From IMG/VR virus record IMGVR_UViG_3300000595_000005, positions 1-24,117 of that record: DNA of 24,117 nucleotides. The stretch is one strand, 5' to 3'. The notes under the pieces are model-generated. The model did no database searches and was not told the origin of the DNA. It saw only the letters and a program-made list of their open reading frames with translations. Source of the stretch: a virus. Made by a program: the position numbers and the translations under genes. Shown here piece after piece: positions 14,066 through 21,098 of this stretch. Position 1 is the stretch's first letter; each line of letters opens with the position of its first letter.

Positions 14066-14396
14066 AATTATTTCGATATTTTATTTTACCACTTGAAATA
14101 TTCATGAAACCACCCCAAGGATATGGGTGTGTTTTTAGTTTTTGGATCCCATCATTTAGGCATTTATCTAAATCTGTATAATAATCAGATTTAAAATCGG
14201 TAGCGTCATCAAATACAACGTGGTATTGATAATATTTTTCTCCATGGATATCATATGAAAAAACCGATACAAATGATAAATTTCTTACTATAAAAGAAGC
14301 CTCACTTCTAAATTGTATTTGTAATTTGTGAATTAAATAATATATTTTATGATTTATATTGAAAATTCTACTAATGAAATTACCTTGTTTTTTCAT
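14052..14396 (-). CDS. Hypothetical 114-aa protein
   Basis: Starts in an ATGA overlap with the stop of the large glycosyltransferase gene. The N-terminal half (FISRIFNINHKIYYLIHKLQIQF) is helical and aromatic-rich; the second half (YYQYHVVFDDATDFKSDYYTDLDKCLNDGIQKLKTHPYPWGG) has a strand followed by a helix. The pattern resembles small single-domain proteins such as those with a double-stranded beta/helix fold, but no family is recognised. Coding is supported by the overlap chain. Confidence 0.6.
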   Translation of the reverse strand: MKKQGNFISRIFNINHKIYYLIHKLQIQFRSEASFIVRNLSFVSVFSYDIHGEKYYQYHVVFDDATDFKSDYYTDLDKCLNDGIQKLKTHPYPWGGFMNISSGKIKYRNNYETP

Positions 14397-16306
14397 ATTT
14401 GGTAAATGAATTTATTATTTGTAAATAAATAGTCTGAATATTCAAAATCGCGCTCTCCCCAAATGCCGCGTTTATAAATATGGACATTACATTTTAACGG
14501 CATCAATTCAAGCAAGTAATTTAATGAACTATTGCTAATGTGTAATTCATGTGCAAGTTCAACAACTCCCAACCAATCAATTAAAGTGAAGCCGGGTATA
14601 ATTCTCATTTCAATTACCCTGTGTTCACCGCTATAATTAATTGTTGATTTCATGCCCCTTGACTGTTCTCCAAAGTCCCTATTTATTAAAACATAATCTC
14701 CTGTAGCTCCAACCAATTGTTTTAATTCATTTTCCTTATCGCTAAACCTTGAATAAGTCAATCCGCGCCACATTAAATGTGAATGCCCATACAAATCATA
14801 TTTATCTCGCATCATTGTCCTAAAACCGTGTCCTAAAATTTCAGATGCAAATCTGTACGGCAACATTCGGCCAAATTGAGTTTCAACAATTCCCTTTGTT
14901 TCGTATGGTAAAAAATGGTAGTCACTTTTTTTAACCATGTTTAAATCTGGGAAATGTTTAGCGATATTAAAATAATGGTCTGCTATCGGCCATAAACAAG
15001 TGTTTCCCTCTTGCATTAAAGCCCGTACCATTGGGACTAAAAAAAGTATATCCCCCAAACCTTGAAACTGATTGATAATATATTTGGTTGTTTTAATTGG
15101 CTTGGCCGGTACTACACGCGGTCTATTCCCGTGTACCCCGAATTGATTAGATAATGTCTTGGTAGGCTGCAAATACCCCTCAAAACTAAATTTTTCCGCT
15201 ACTTCAATAGGTGCAAATTTTATTCCGTATGTTTTTTCAAGGTACGGACGATATGTACGGCAAATGTGGTGGTCTTCCGGATGCTGTATTTGAATGTTTT
15301 TATCGGTTGCGACTATTTCCATCAACCTGCGCGACCTTAAACTAAATCCACCATTACCAACTGCCATTCCATCGTTATAATGCCACGGTGCGCCGATGTA
15401 ATCATATTGCAGCCAATCGTTATCCCATGCTTGCCAATTATTCACGTACCCGTCATGTTGGCAAATGAGCATGTGAGATGTATTGACGTGCTTGTATAGT
15501 TCTTCAATGCAAAACTTACTATAGGCTTCTTTGCTATTTATAGGCTCGTGTAACAACTTTACTTCGCCAAACCTAATCCACTTCTTGCAAATATCGATCG
15601 CGTGCTGTAGGCGTTCTATTTGGCTGTCAACCCCTATTAATGTAACTGTAGGTAAATCCCAATAGTAAAAATCATCGGCAACGTCCGGGGCTTCATTATG
15701 GTTCATTGAACTGTCAAAGCCTATGTGTTGTATAACTGATTCTTTCAGACAGTATGCAAACCCGACATTAATACACGCGTTGTGATCCCAATTTCCGGGG
15801 GATAGTAAGGCTGGTTTTACGTAGGTTTCATACACAGGCTTACTAATACACATATTTATTCCGCCAACAGACTGCTTTAAGTACTGATTGTGGTATTCAT
15901 CAATTATTTTATGGCGTTCAGTTCCGTTAGCGTTTAACGTAGTGCAATGAAATCCTGTAAGGATACCACCGTTATAAACTTCTAAAAGCCTTTCCACAAA
16001 ATCAGGCCTTACTATTGCATCACTGTCAAGGTTAATAACTATGTCTATGCCACTATCAAAAAGCATTTCATAGCCATATAATAGCGCCCTTTTAATACCT
16101 CCGTTTTCTTTGAATTGATAAGTATGTTTATTACTATGTGGCTGTGAAAAATTATCTATTAATTTTAATACTTCACTATCAGTAGATGCATCATCAATAA
16201 ATAATATTTCTTTTACTTTTGATAAATCAGCCCTTTCTAAAGACCAAAGGCATTGACGTAAATATTCCGGACGGTTAAATGTTGTTAGTAAAATTGCGAC
16301 TTTCAT
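14393..16306 (-). CDS. Three-module glycosyltransferase: GT2 + DUF5672-like + C-terminal GT-like domain
   Basis: 637 aa. Module 1 (1 to about 210) is a GT-A/GT2 enzyme: ILLTTFNRPEYLRQCL, FIDDAS (36-41) and the metal-binding DSD (94-96) in VINLDSDAIV. Module 2 (about 220-395) matches the DUF5672 pattern: ICQHDGYVNN (281-290), YDYIGAPW (301-308), VGNGGFSLRS (316-325) and FGVHG (389-393), seen in sugar-transfer proteins of Bacteroidota and phages. Module 3 (about 405-637) begins IINQFQGLGDILFLVPMVRAL, the opening of GT9/ADP-heptose-type transferases, followed by WPIADHYFNIAKHFPDL. Such a fusion could add two or more sugars in sequence. The start ATG overlaps a 38-aa gene's stop. Module 2 and 3 assignments are by pattern; acceptor unknown. 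Confidence 0.8.
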   Translation of the reverse strand: MKVAILLTTFNRPEYLRQCLWSLERADLSKVKEILFIDDASTDSEVLKLIDNFSQPHSNKHTYQFKENGGIKRALLYGYEMLFDSGIDIVINLDSDAIVRPDFVERLLEVYNGGILTGFHCTTLNANGTERHKIIDEYHNQYLKQSVGGINMCISKPVYETYVKPALLSPGNWDHNACINVGFAYCLKESVIQHIGFDSSMNHNEAPDVADDFYYWDLPTVTLIGVDSQIERLQHAIDICKKWIRFGEVKLLHEPINSKEAYSKFCIEELYKHVNTSHMLICQHDGYVNNWQAWDNDWLQYDYIGAPWHYNDGMAVGNGGFSLRSRRLMEIVATDKNIQIQHPEDHHICRTYRPYLEKTYGIKFAPIEVAEKFSFEGYLQPTKTLSNQFGVHGNRPRVVPAKPIKTTKYIINQFQGLGDILFLVPMVRALMQEGNTCLWPIADHYFNIAKHFPDLNMVKKSDYHFLPYETKGIVETQFGRMLPYRFASEILGHGFRTMMRDKYDLYGHSHLMWRGLTYSRFSDKENELKQLVGATGDYVLINRDFGEQSRGMKSTINYSGEHRVIEMRIIPGFTLIDWLGVVELAHELHISNSSLNYLLELMPLKCNVHIYKRGIWGERDFEYSDYLFTNNKFIYQI

Positions 16307-16419
16307 ATTTTCCTATAACGTTTTAATTTAAAAAGCATTTTAAAGCAAAATGGCATGACATATTCACACCAAAAAAACATAAATATAATCCATGTTAAAA
16401 TTAGTAAAGCTACTTTCAT
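16303..16419 (-). CDS. Tiny single-helix membrane protein (38 aa)
   Basis: From ATG 16419: MKVALLILTWIIFMFFWCEY, then a polar end with KMLFKLKRYRKI. A single hydrophobic helix followed by a basic tail points to an N-out/C-in membrane peptide. Both ends overlap neighbours by ATGA (16416-16419 with the 80-aa gene, 16303-16306 with the three-module glycosyltransferase), which is strong circumstantial evidence that it is translated. It may anchor or regulate the glycosyltransferase at the membrane; that is inference. Confidence 0.55.
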   Translation of the reverse strand: MKVALLILTWIIFMFFWCEYVMPFCFKMLFKLKRYRKI

Positions 16420-16658
16420 AAATTAACCAAATTTACAAGTAATGTAATTGAAACTTCTGCAATGCCATTGTGATTAATATTGTTAACCAATGTCAGTTTA
16501 GTTTGACCGGGTATTTCTTCGCCATTTGGCATTATTACAGTTACAAACCTTTTATCGTTTTTTATGCCGCATAAAACCTTATTGTTGGGTTTATCAGGAA
16601 ACGTAACTCCGAATTTATATATCATCCAAAGAATGAATGAATTGATTGCTTTTTTCAT
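16416..16658 (-). CDS. Hypothetical 80-aa protein
   Basis: MKKAINSFILWMIYKFGVTFPDKPNN...: a hydrophobic stretch near 5-18 that could be a short membrane anchor or signal-like helix, then a beta-rich part (VLCGIKNDKRFVTVIMPNGEEIPG, TKLTLVNNIN...EVSITLLVNLVNL). Overlaps the upstream methyltransferase gene by ATGA and the 38-aa gene downstream. No family recognised; the second half looks like a small beta domain. Confidence 0.6.
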   Translation of the reverse strand: MKKAINSFILWMIYKFGVTFPDKPNNKVLCGIKNDKRFVTVIMPNGEEIPGQTKLTLVNNINHNGIAEVSITLLVNLVNL

Positions 16659-17479
16659 TTTGGCCTATCCTTCCCAAATAACAAATCTAATTGCTCCTCT
16701 CTTGATAGTTCATCAACTTCACTCATGCTAATAAACGAATCGTAGTTTAAATATCCCGCTATTTTCTTTGCTTTCGCCGTTTCTTCGTGAAATACATTAT
16801 CAGCAACATAATGCCCTATTGGTATATCTCCAAATTGATTTTGGTTTTCGGGTGTTACTTTTGTGAATGATGGCTTATCTTTTACAGGGTAATGTTCTTT
16901 TGGAATATCTTCGTTTATTACGCCTTTTTTTACACATTCATCATATGCCCTGTTTTTTGCTATTATTCGGTCGCTAACTTTTTCACAAATAACAACAAAG
17001 CTATGATTCCAGTCACACCCCGAAACGTAAACTTTATGTCCTAAATCATTTAGGTAGGTTTCAATTTCGCTTTCATCAAGTGTGTGAACGTGTTTCCTAT
17101 TGCTTGACGGGTGCCAATAGCTTTGCGAACTGTGGGGTAAATAAAGAAACAGAATACCGCCGACTTTAATTTTACTCAACCAATAATCTAAAACATCATA
17201 AACGTTTGCTTTTACATGTTCTAAACAATGGCTTGAAAATATATAATCGACTTGATTATTTGGCAATCTCATAGCGTCCCAATTAGGGTCAATTGACGGC
17301 TCTATACCTATTGCTCCCGGCAACATCCATGCTTCTTTTGAATAGCCAATATCATACCCCACATTACGTTCAGGGTCAAGTATGTGTTTAGCTAATGGCA
17401 ATATCCACCTTGCAGCGTTGCCCTCACTTTCCCATTTAGGATATTTATTGCCGTTATGAGTTATAAAATCTAATCCCAT
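16655..17479 (-). CDS. Class I SAM-dependent methyltransferase
   Basis: 274 aa. Rossmann-type methyltransferase core: motif I VGYDIGY (40-46), second strand acidic PGAIGIEPS (54-62), DYIFSSHCLEHV (78-89) as the usual D-x-I-x-S-x-x-x-x-E-H segment of Methyltransf_11-type enzymes, and KVGGILFLYLP (105-115). The lead-in YPKWESEGNAARWILPLAKHIL is shared with methyltransferases found in sugar-modification clusters and phages. The last about 100 residues (from DRIIAKNRAYDECV) form an added helical, charged region with no recognised function. Likely O- or N-methylates a sugar, consistent with the nearby glycosyltransferases, though a protein substrate cannot be excluded. One base separates it from the tiny gene upstream. 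Confidence 0.8.
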   Translation of the reverse strand: MGLDFITHNGNKYPKWESEGNAARWILPLAKHILDPERNVGYDIGYSKEAWMLPGAIGIEPSIDPNWDAMRLPNNQVDYIFSSHCLEHVKANVYDVLDYWLSKIKVGGILFLYLPHSSQSYWHPSSNRKHVHTLDESEIETYLNDLGHKVYVSGCDWNHSFVVICEKVSDRIIAKNRAYDECVKKGVINEDIPKEHYPVKDKPSFTKVTPENQNQFGDIPIGHYVADNVFHEETAKAKKIAGYLNYDSFISMSEVDELSREEQLDLLFGKDRPK

Positions 17480-17480
17480 G

Positions 17481-17582
17481 CTATAAGGTTTTCCAAAGTT
17501 TGTTTTTAAAAAATGTCTTAACCATAAAGTACGCCGGGATTGCTTGCAATAGCATGCCGATTATGATAATTATTGTTCTCAT
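17481..17582 (-). CDS. Tiny single-helix membrane protein (33 aa)
   Basis: ATG 17582 to TAG at 17481-17483 gives MRTIIIIIGMLLQAIPAYFM followed by the basic tail VKTFFKNKLWKTL. One strongly hydrophobic helix and a positively charged C-terminus. It overlaps the RHH-like gene's stop (ATGA) and ends one base before the methyltransferase ATG. It resembles the 38-aa protein at 16303-16419 in size and plan. Coding is plausible because of the overlap chain. Confidence 0.5.
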   Translation of the reverse strand: MRTIIIIIGMLLQAIPAYFMVKTFFKNKLWKTL

Positions 17583-17764
17583 GATTCATATTGTTTTTTA
17601 GGTGTGAATGGTTTATCTAATTCCACTTTTGAAATATGTTGTTTTATGATATGGCTAATGTGAGGGCTTAATTTACGACTTTCGCTCTCCGCGTCAATCT
17701 GTAATTTAGCGTCTAAATCAGCATCCAAAACCACTTGCCTCGTTACTTTTTTTCCGGTTTCCAT
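17579..17764 (-). CDS. Ribbon-helix-helix-like small DNA-binding protein
   Basis: 61 aa. KKVTRQVVLDADLDAKLQIDAESESRKLSPHISHIIKQHISK has the RHH layout: an N-terminal beta strand (TRQVVLDAD), helix 1 (LDAKLQIDAESES), and helix 2 (SPHISHIIKQHI), followed by a basic tail with TPKKQYES. RHH proteins dimerise and bind palindromic operators with the beta strand. It overlaps the upstream 99-aa gene by 22 bases. A likely role is repression of a phage promoter such as the one just upstream at 18191-18223; this is inference. Confidence 0.6.
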   Translation of the reverse strand: METGKKVTRQVVLDADLDAKLQIDAESESRKLSPHISHIIKQHISKVELDKPFTPKKQYES

Positions 17765-18042
17765 TTTTTAATTTGTTTTAAAGATTCTTTCATAGCTAAC
17801 TCTAAATCGTAGTGCCAAATTTCAACTATTGGCATAGGTTTTGTAATCGGGGCAACCTCTAAGTGAATGATTGTGTCATTTGATTTCATTAACTCTTTTA
17901 TCGGTTCTGTAGTTTCATTAAACTGCTTTACCTCCCGTTCAATAACCGTTTCAGCCGTTTCATTGAATAGCTTATGTTTATCTATTTCAATGCTCACACG
18001 TCCGGGTGCTATTTGCATTAATTCAGTTAGGTATTTTTTCAT
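17743..18042 (-). CDS. Hypothetical 99-aa protein
   Basis: MKKYLTELMQIAPGRVSIEIDKHKLFNETAETVIEREVKQFNETTEPIKELMKSND... is mainly helical with charged residues, then a strand-like TIIHLEVAPITKPMPIVEIWHYDLELA and a Lys-rich C-terminus. No family recognised. It is the first protein gene after the tRNA-like element and probably lies on the same transcript. Confidence 0.65.
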   Translation of the reverse strand: MKKYLTELMQIAPGRVSIEIDKHKLFNETAETVIEREVKQFNETTEPIKELMKSNDTIIHLEVAPITKPMPIVEIWHYDLELAMKESLKQIKKWKPEKK

Positions 18043-18056
18043 TAGTTTTTATTTAG

Positions 18057-18184
18057 AATAAATGAGGGGACTCGAACCCCCACCGCTTCACCCAAAAACA
18101 ACATTGGATACATCGCGTGATTTTATATAATGGTTGCTTTTACACTATACTAAAATCTTTGTCTACCAGTTCCATCACATTTAT
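18057..18184 (-). tRNA. tRNA-like element (tRNA-Leu-type ends, 128 nt, anticodon unresolved)
   Basis: On the minus strand the ends form a perfect 7-bp acceptor stem: AUAAAUG at the 5' end with CAUUUAU at the 3' end plus a discriminator U. A canonical T-arm (stem GGGGG/CCCCU, loop UUCGAGU) and a tRNA-Leu-style D region (GAUGGAACUGGUAGAC) are present. CCA is not encoded. At 128 nt it is about 40 nt too long. The middle has a large hairpin in which AAAAGCAAC pairs with GUUGUUUUU (9 bp) and AUU pairs with AAU past a bulged C. No anticodon arm is convincing; the best one gives anticodon AGU with one mismatch. It could be a degenerate tRNA, one with an extended variable arm, or a tRNA mimic. Confidence 0.55.
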
Positions 18185-18190
18185 TTTATG

Positions 18191-18223
18191 TAAAGGTATA
18201 TTATAATATATTATAAAAGCAAA
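18191..18223 (-). promoter_or_regulatory. Possible promoter for the tRNA-like element and following genes
   Basis: On the minus strand TTTG (18220-18223) is followed after 21 nt by TACCTTTA (18191-18198), which differs from TAnnTTTG by one base. The predicted transcript start, about 7 nt downstream, coincides with the 5' end of the tRNA-like element at 18184. A perfect 16-bp palindrome (18201-18216) lies in the spacer. Confidence 0.4.
18201..18216. repeat. Perfect 16-bp AT-rich palindrome in promoter spacer
   Basis: TTATAATATATTATAA reads identically on both strands. Its location between the candidate -33 and -7 boxes makes it a possible operator, for example for an RHH protein, but AT-rich palindromes arise easily by chance. 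Confidence 0.4.
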
Positions 18224-18230
18224 TATTTCA

Positions 18231-18264
18231 GCAAATAAAAAACCCCCGCATTACTGCGAGGGTT
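18231..18264 (-). terminator. Intrinsic terminator after the major capsid gene
   Basis: On the minus strand the stem AACCC(T)CGC / GCGGGGGTT forms 8 pairs with one mismatch and a 6-nt loop, followed by TTTTTTATTT. It lies 27 nt after the major capsid stop, a usual position for terminators that isolate the abundant capsid transcript. Confidence 0.85.
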
Positions 18265-18290
18265 CCACACTTTTATGAAAACACGAGGAA

Positions 18291-19571
18291 TTAACCGCTA
18301 TATGTGCCGTTTAAAGCAACTTTTACGAATGATTCAGGGTAGAAGTCAGCTAATGCAATACGTTCCTCTACAAGGACTGTAGTAACGTTCTTAACGAAGT
18401 TGTCCACGTTTTCAGTTGAGAAACGCAAGGTTGCATCTGCCTTTTGGAAAATGCGCGCTCCTGTAGCGAAATCACCTACAAAACCTTCACCCGGATTAAA
18501 CACTGTGTGCTGTATTACCGGGAAGTCACCAATCATTAACTGGTTGTTTAGGGCGTTAAAACGTACTGGATAGGTGTATTCACCGCTACCGGATGCTTTG
18601 TTGATTAAGATGTTAAGGTAATCTTCCGGCGAAGTCCATGCAGCAGTTGTAAGCCTTTTTTGGCGGCGTACGTAGGTTGCAGCAGCGGCCAGCTTATCAA
18701 TGTTGTTAGCAGTGCTTAAAACGCCTGCATATGGCAATGATAAGGCTGTTGCCTGTGTGTATAACCCGTTAAGGTTATTGGTTGTGCCAGGGCCTTTGAA
18801 AACCTGTACGTCTTCCGCATCATACAGTTTCATGGTTAAGTCAGTTGACAGGAACGAAGCCGCGCCAACGATGTCTTCCAAAAATTCATCCGCTACGTTA
18901 ATCCAACCAGCGATTTTAATTACAGGTGCATCAACAATCAATTCATTGTAGTCGAACTGTGGTTTTAGCGTGTTTATCACAGCTATCCCCACGTCGCCAT
19001 CCTTGTTTGTAAATTGTACGTAACGGATTAAGTTACTTATAGTCGATGATACCGGGATGTAATTACGGGCATGCACCAATTCGTGTGCGGGGCCGATAAT
19101 AGGGGTGTATAACGGGCCAACTGCACCGCTTACAACTCCCATGTTACCTACAGCTTTAGTTTGTAATGGAATGGATAAGCCCGAATTTTTGTTAGCAAGG
19201 AATGAAGTTGCTTCGGCCTGTTTCCCGGCCAGCCCTTCCTCAATGCTATCTTGAAATGATTTGCGGCGTTTGCTTTCCTGCTCAACTTTAGCAAGGTTCA
19301 TTTCCTTTAACGCGGTTTTCATTTCCTCAACTTGGTCGTTCAAAGATTTGCCCTGTTTTTCGGCATTTTCTTTGTATTCAGCAAGCGATTTTTCGAGGCT
19401 TTCAGATTTTTGCAATACTGCATCATACTGGTCTTTTACTCCCTTTTGATAGGTTTCTAAAGATTTTTGCGTGTCTGCATCCAGTGCATTGAACGCGTTG
19501 TTCATCAACTCTTTACCGGCCTTAATTTCGGGGGCATCGGTTTCGTCGATTTTGATAAATATTTTTGCCAT
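18291..19571 (-). CDS. Major capsid protein (HK97 fold)
   Basis: 426 aa. The N-terminal 115 residues are helical and charged (ETYQKGVKDQYDAVLQKSESLEKSLAEYKENAEKQG...), a coiled-coil scaffolding delta domain typical of HK97-type capsids that is cut off during maturation, probably before the segment SIPLQTKAVGN. The mature part has HK97-family features: PIIGPAHELVHARNYIPVSSTISNLIRYVQF, then KIAGWINVADEFLEDIV (E-loop/spine helix area), and the end TVLVEERIALADFYPESFVKV, matching the R-x-D-x-x-V/F-x-x-P-x-A/S-x-V family end. It starts 2 bases after the prohead protease stop and is followed by a strong terminator. Confidence 0.95.
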   Translation of the reverse strand: MAKIFIKIDETDAPEIKAGKELMNNAFNALDADTQKSLETYQKGVKDQYDAVLQKSESLEKSLAEYKENAEKQGKSLNDQVEEMKTALKEMNLAKVEQESKRRKSFQDSIEEGLAGKQAEATSFLANKNSGLSIPLQTKAVGNMGVVSGAVGPLYTPIIGPAHELVHARNYIPVSSTISNLIRYVQFTNKDGDVGIAVINTLKPQFDYNELIVDAPVIKIAGWINVADEFLEDIVGAASFLSTDLTMKLYDAEDVQVFKGPGTTNNLNGLYTQATALSLPYAGVLSTANNIDKLAAAATYVRRQKRLTTAAWTSPEDYLNILINKASGSGEYTYPVRFNALNNQLMIGDFPVIQHTVFNPGEGFVGDFATGARIFQKADATLRFSTENVDNFVKNVTTVLVEERIALADFYPESFVKVALNGTYSG

Positions 19572-19573
19572 GA

Positions 19574-20248
19574 TTAATTAATGTTAAAAGTGAAAATTGA
19601 TTTTGTTTTATCAAGTTCTAATCCTTTGAAAAAATCAATCGGCTTCGCGTCCGGAGTGTTAGGTTCTAACGGCTCTTTAGTAAGTGATTTTAATATATTT
19701 TCTACTGCGATTAAACGTGCATCTGAATGGGGTAGGTTGTACATTTTGGTTAAAAGTTCCATAACCTTTTCGGGATTATAGTTTTTAACGTCTGTAACTA
19801 TTGCTAATGGATTTGCTCCCCATGAACTCAAAAAACTGTATTCGCCCAACCATTGATATTCTAATATTTTGCGTTGATCTTTCGGGTCACGGATAACATT
19901 ACCATACCCTATTGATAAATCAGCATTTTGTTCGTTTGATTTTGCTAAAACAATATCACTGTACATATCCATAGCCAAAGGCTTTTTCATGTTAAACTGC
20001 GTAGTTGTTTTTAATCCGTATGAGTCTTCGGTATCGGCCTCTTTTGGTATGCCTAAACTTTCACGTGGGTTATGGTCTTTAAATACACGTAGCTTTTTAA
20101 ACCCCTCACTTACTGCCTTTGTAAAACAACCGGGCATCGAAATATCTTTGTCGCTGTCTTCATTGTTGTAAACGTTGGCGTATGCTACTACAATTCCTTG
20201 CGGTTCGTCAAGTTCCAAAATAGGGGTTGAGAGTGCTTTACATTCCAT
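19574..20248 (-). CDS. Prohead protease (HK97 type, S78-like)
   Basis: 224 aa. Opens with ECKALSTPILELDEPQGIVVAYANVYNNEDSDKDISMPGCF, the usual start in which D-x-x-x-D-x-x-x-P-G-x-F precedes the catalytic core. The triad candidates are H59 (FKDHN), S112 (LSIGY) and E136 (LGEYSFLSSWGANPLA, equivalent to the E-x-S-x-V-x-x-P-A-N-P motif). The C-terminal about 50 residues are a Pro/Lys/Asp-rich tail, perhaps removed by self-cleavage. It digests the capsid delta domain during head maturation. It is the first gene before the capsid protein; the divergent plus-strand cassette begins 86 bases upstream. Confidence 0.9.
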   Translation of the reverse strand: MECKALSTPILELDEPQGIVVAYANVYNNEDSDKDISMPGCFTKAVSEGFKKLRVFKDHNPRESLGIPKEADTEDSYGLKTTTQFNMKKPLAMDMYSDIVLAKSNEQNADLSIGYGNVIRDPKDQRKILEYQWLGEYSFLSSWGANPLAIVTDVKNYNPEKVMELLTKMYNLPHSDARLIAVENILKSLTKEPLEPNTPDAKPIDFFKGLELDKTKSIFTFNIN

Positions 20249-20281
20249 ATTGCGTATAAAAGTAAAGCAATAGAGATAAAA

Positions 20282-20312
20282 TTTGATTATAAGCCTTAAA
20301 GTGTTAAATTAG
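20282..20312 (+). promoter_or_regulatory. Promoter for the plus-strand small-gene cassette
   Basis: TTTG (20282-20285), a 19-nt spacer and TAAATTAG (20305-20312), one base off TAnnTTTG. The predicted transcript would start near 20318-20320, about 15 nt before ATG 20334. The location and orientation fit the divergent cassette. Confidence 0.5.
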
Positions 20313-20333
20313 CCTAATTTATTTTAAATTAAT

Positions 20334-20486
20334 ATGTGTAAGTATAAAGTACAGGCATACGACATTTCCAAAAAGGCAAAAGAGGCTATTGAAAAGCTAT
20401 GTAAAGAGGAACAAAGGTCGGAAAGTTTCATTATCAGCCGGATATTAAACAAGATGTTTGACCCTATAACTGAAAAGTCAAAATGA
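20334..20486 (+). CDS. Ribbon-helix-helix-like small protein (50 aa)
   Basis: MCKYKVQAYDISKKAKEAIEKLCKEEQRSESFIISRILNKMFDP...: a beta strand (YKVQAYDIS), helix 1 (KKAKEAIEKLCKEEQ), a turn with RSES and helix 2 (FIISRILNKMF), the layout of RHH/Arc-type DNA-binding proteins. It is the first ORF of the plus-strand cassette, directly behind a promoter candidate, so it could autoregulate this operon. Its TGA overlaps the ATG of the next ORF (ATGA at 20483-20486). It differs in sequence from the minus-strand RHH-like protein at 17579-17764. Assignment is by secondary-structure pattern. Confidence 0.65.
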   Translation: MCKYKVQAYDISKKAKEAIEKLCKEEQRSESFIISRILNKMFDPITEKSK

Positions 20487-20671
20487 GTGAAGTTAGTCCC
20501 CAAAATAAATGTATTGAAATAACTGTTTCGCTATGGAATGAGTTTTGCAATATTGAAAACCTACATCCAAGTGATAAACATGAATTTTGCCATCATTTAC
20601 ATTGCTTACAAAATTTACTATATGCCCATAAGTATAAAATTGAAATACCAAATAACACAATGTTAAAATGA
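20483..20671 (+). CDS. Hypothetical 62-aa protein
   Basis: MSEVSPQNKCIEITVSLWNEFCNIENLHPSDKHEFCHHLHCLQNLLYAHKYKIEIPNNTMLK. Rich in His and Cys (four Cys, six His), which might bind metal, with helical segments. No recognised family. Coupled to both neighbours by ATGA overlaps (20483-20486 and 20668-20671). Confidence 0.6.
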   Translation: MSEVSPQNKCIEITVSLWNEFCNIENLHPSDKHEFCHHLHCLQNLLYAHKYKIEIPNNTMLK

Positions 20672-20868
20672 ACGAAACAAACTTTATTGACGGTTTAAGA
20701 ACTTACTATATTGAATTGATTTCAAAAGCTACATGCGATTGTGTTAAGGTGATAATTAGCAAAACTGAAATCCAATACATATTGGATATAATTTCAATTT
20801 TTAAATTTAAGTGCCAACCGTATCAATTGGGTAGCGATTTACTTTGTCTTGATATTTACATAAAATGA
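20668..20868 (+). CDS. Hypothetical 66-aa protein
   Basis: MNETNFIDGLRTYYIELISKATCDCVKVIISKTEIQYILDIISIFKFKCQPYQLGSDLLCLDIYIK. Mixed helix and strand, with C-D-C in the middle and further cysteines near the end. No recognised family or membrane helix. Overlaps neighbours by ATGA on both sides. Confidence 0.6.
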   Translation: MNETNFIDGLRTYYIELISKATCDCVKVIISKTEIQYILDIISIFKFKCQPYQLGSDLLCLDIYIK

Positions 20869-21098
20869 GCGAATTAATAGGTAAGCGAATAAACATTTAC
20901 GAAGTTGTTAAAAACCGAAAGATGCATTCTTGGATGGGTGATGAATCTCCCGGAAAAATAGGCGAACAAATCCCGGCATTGCTGTATTGTAAAAATCAAT
21001 ATGGCACATATTGTCATTGGAATTTAGAATTTGAATATCGAAACGATATGCATTGCCTTAAAAAAGTTGGCACAATGATTATTAAATCAATAAAATGA
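20865..21098 (+). CDS. Hypothetical 77-aa protein
   Basis: MSELIGKRINIYEVVKNRKMHSWMGDESPGKIGEQIPALLYCKNQYGTYCHWNLEFEYRNDMHCLKKVGTMIIKSIK. Predominantly beta with aromatic residues, like a small barrel-type domain. No recognised family. ATGA overlaps at 20865-20868 and 21095-21098. Confidence 0.6.
   Translation: MSELIGKRINIYEVVKNRKMHSWMGDESPGKIGEQIPALLYCKNQYGTYCHWNLEFEYRNDMHCLKKVGTMIIKSIK

Noticed and set aside
18057-18184. tmRNA or attachment-site remnant
   Set aside because: No tag-peptide frame and length far too short for tmRNA; an attachment site is unlikely in the middle of the structural cluster with no integrase nearby.
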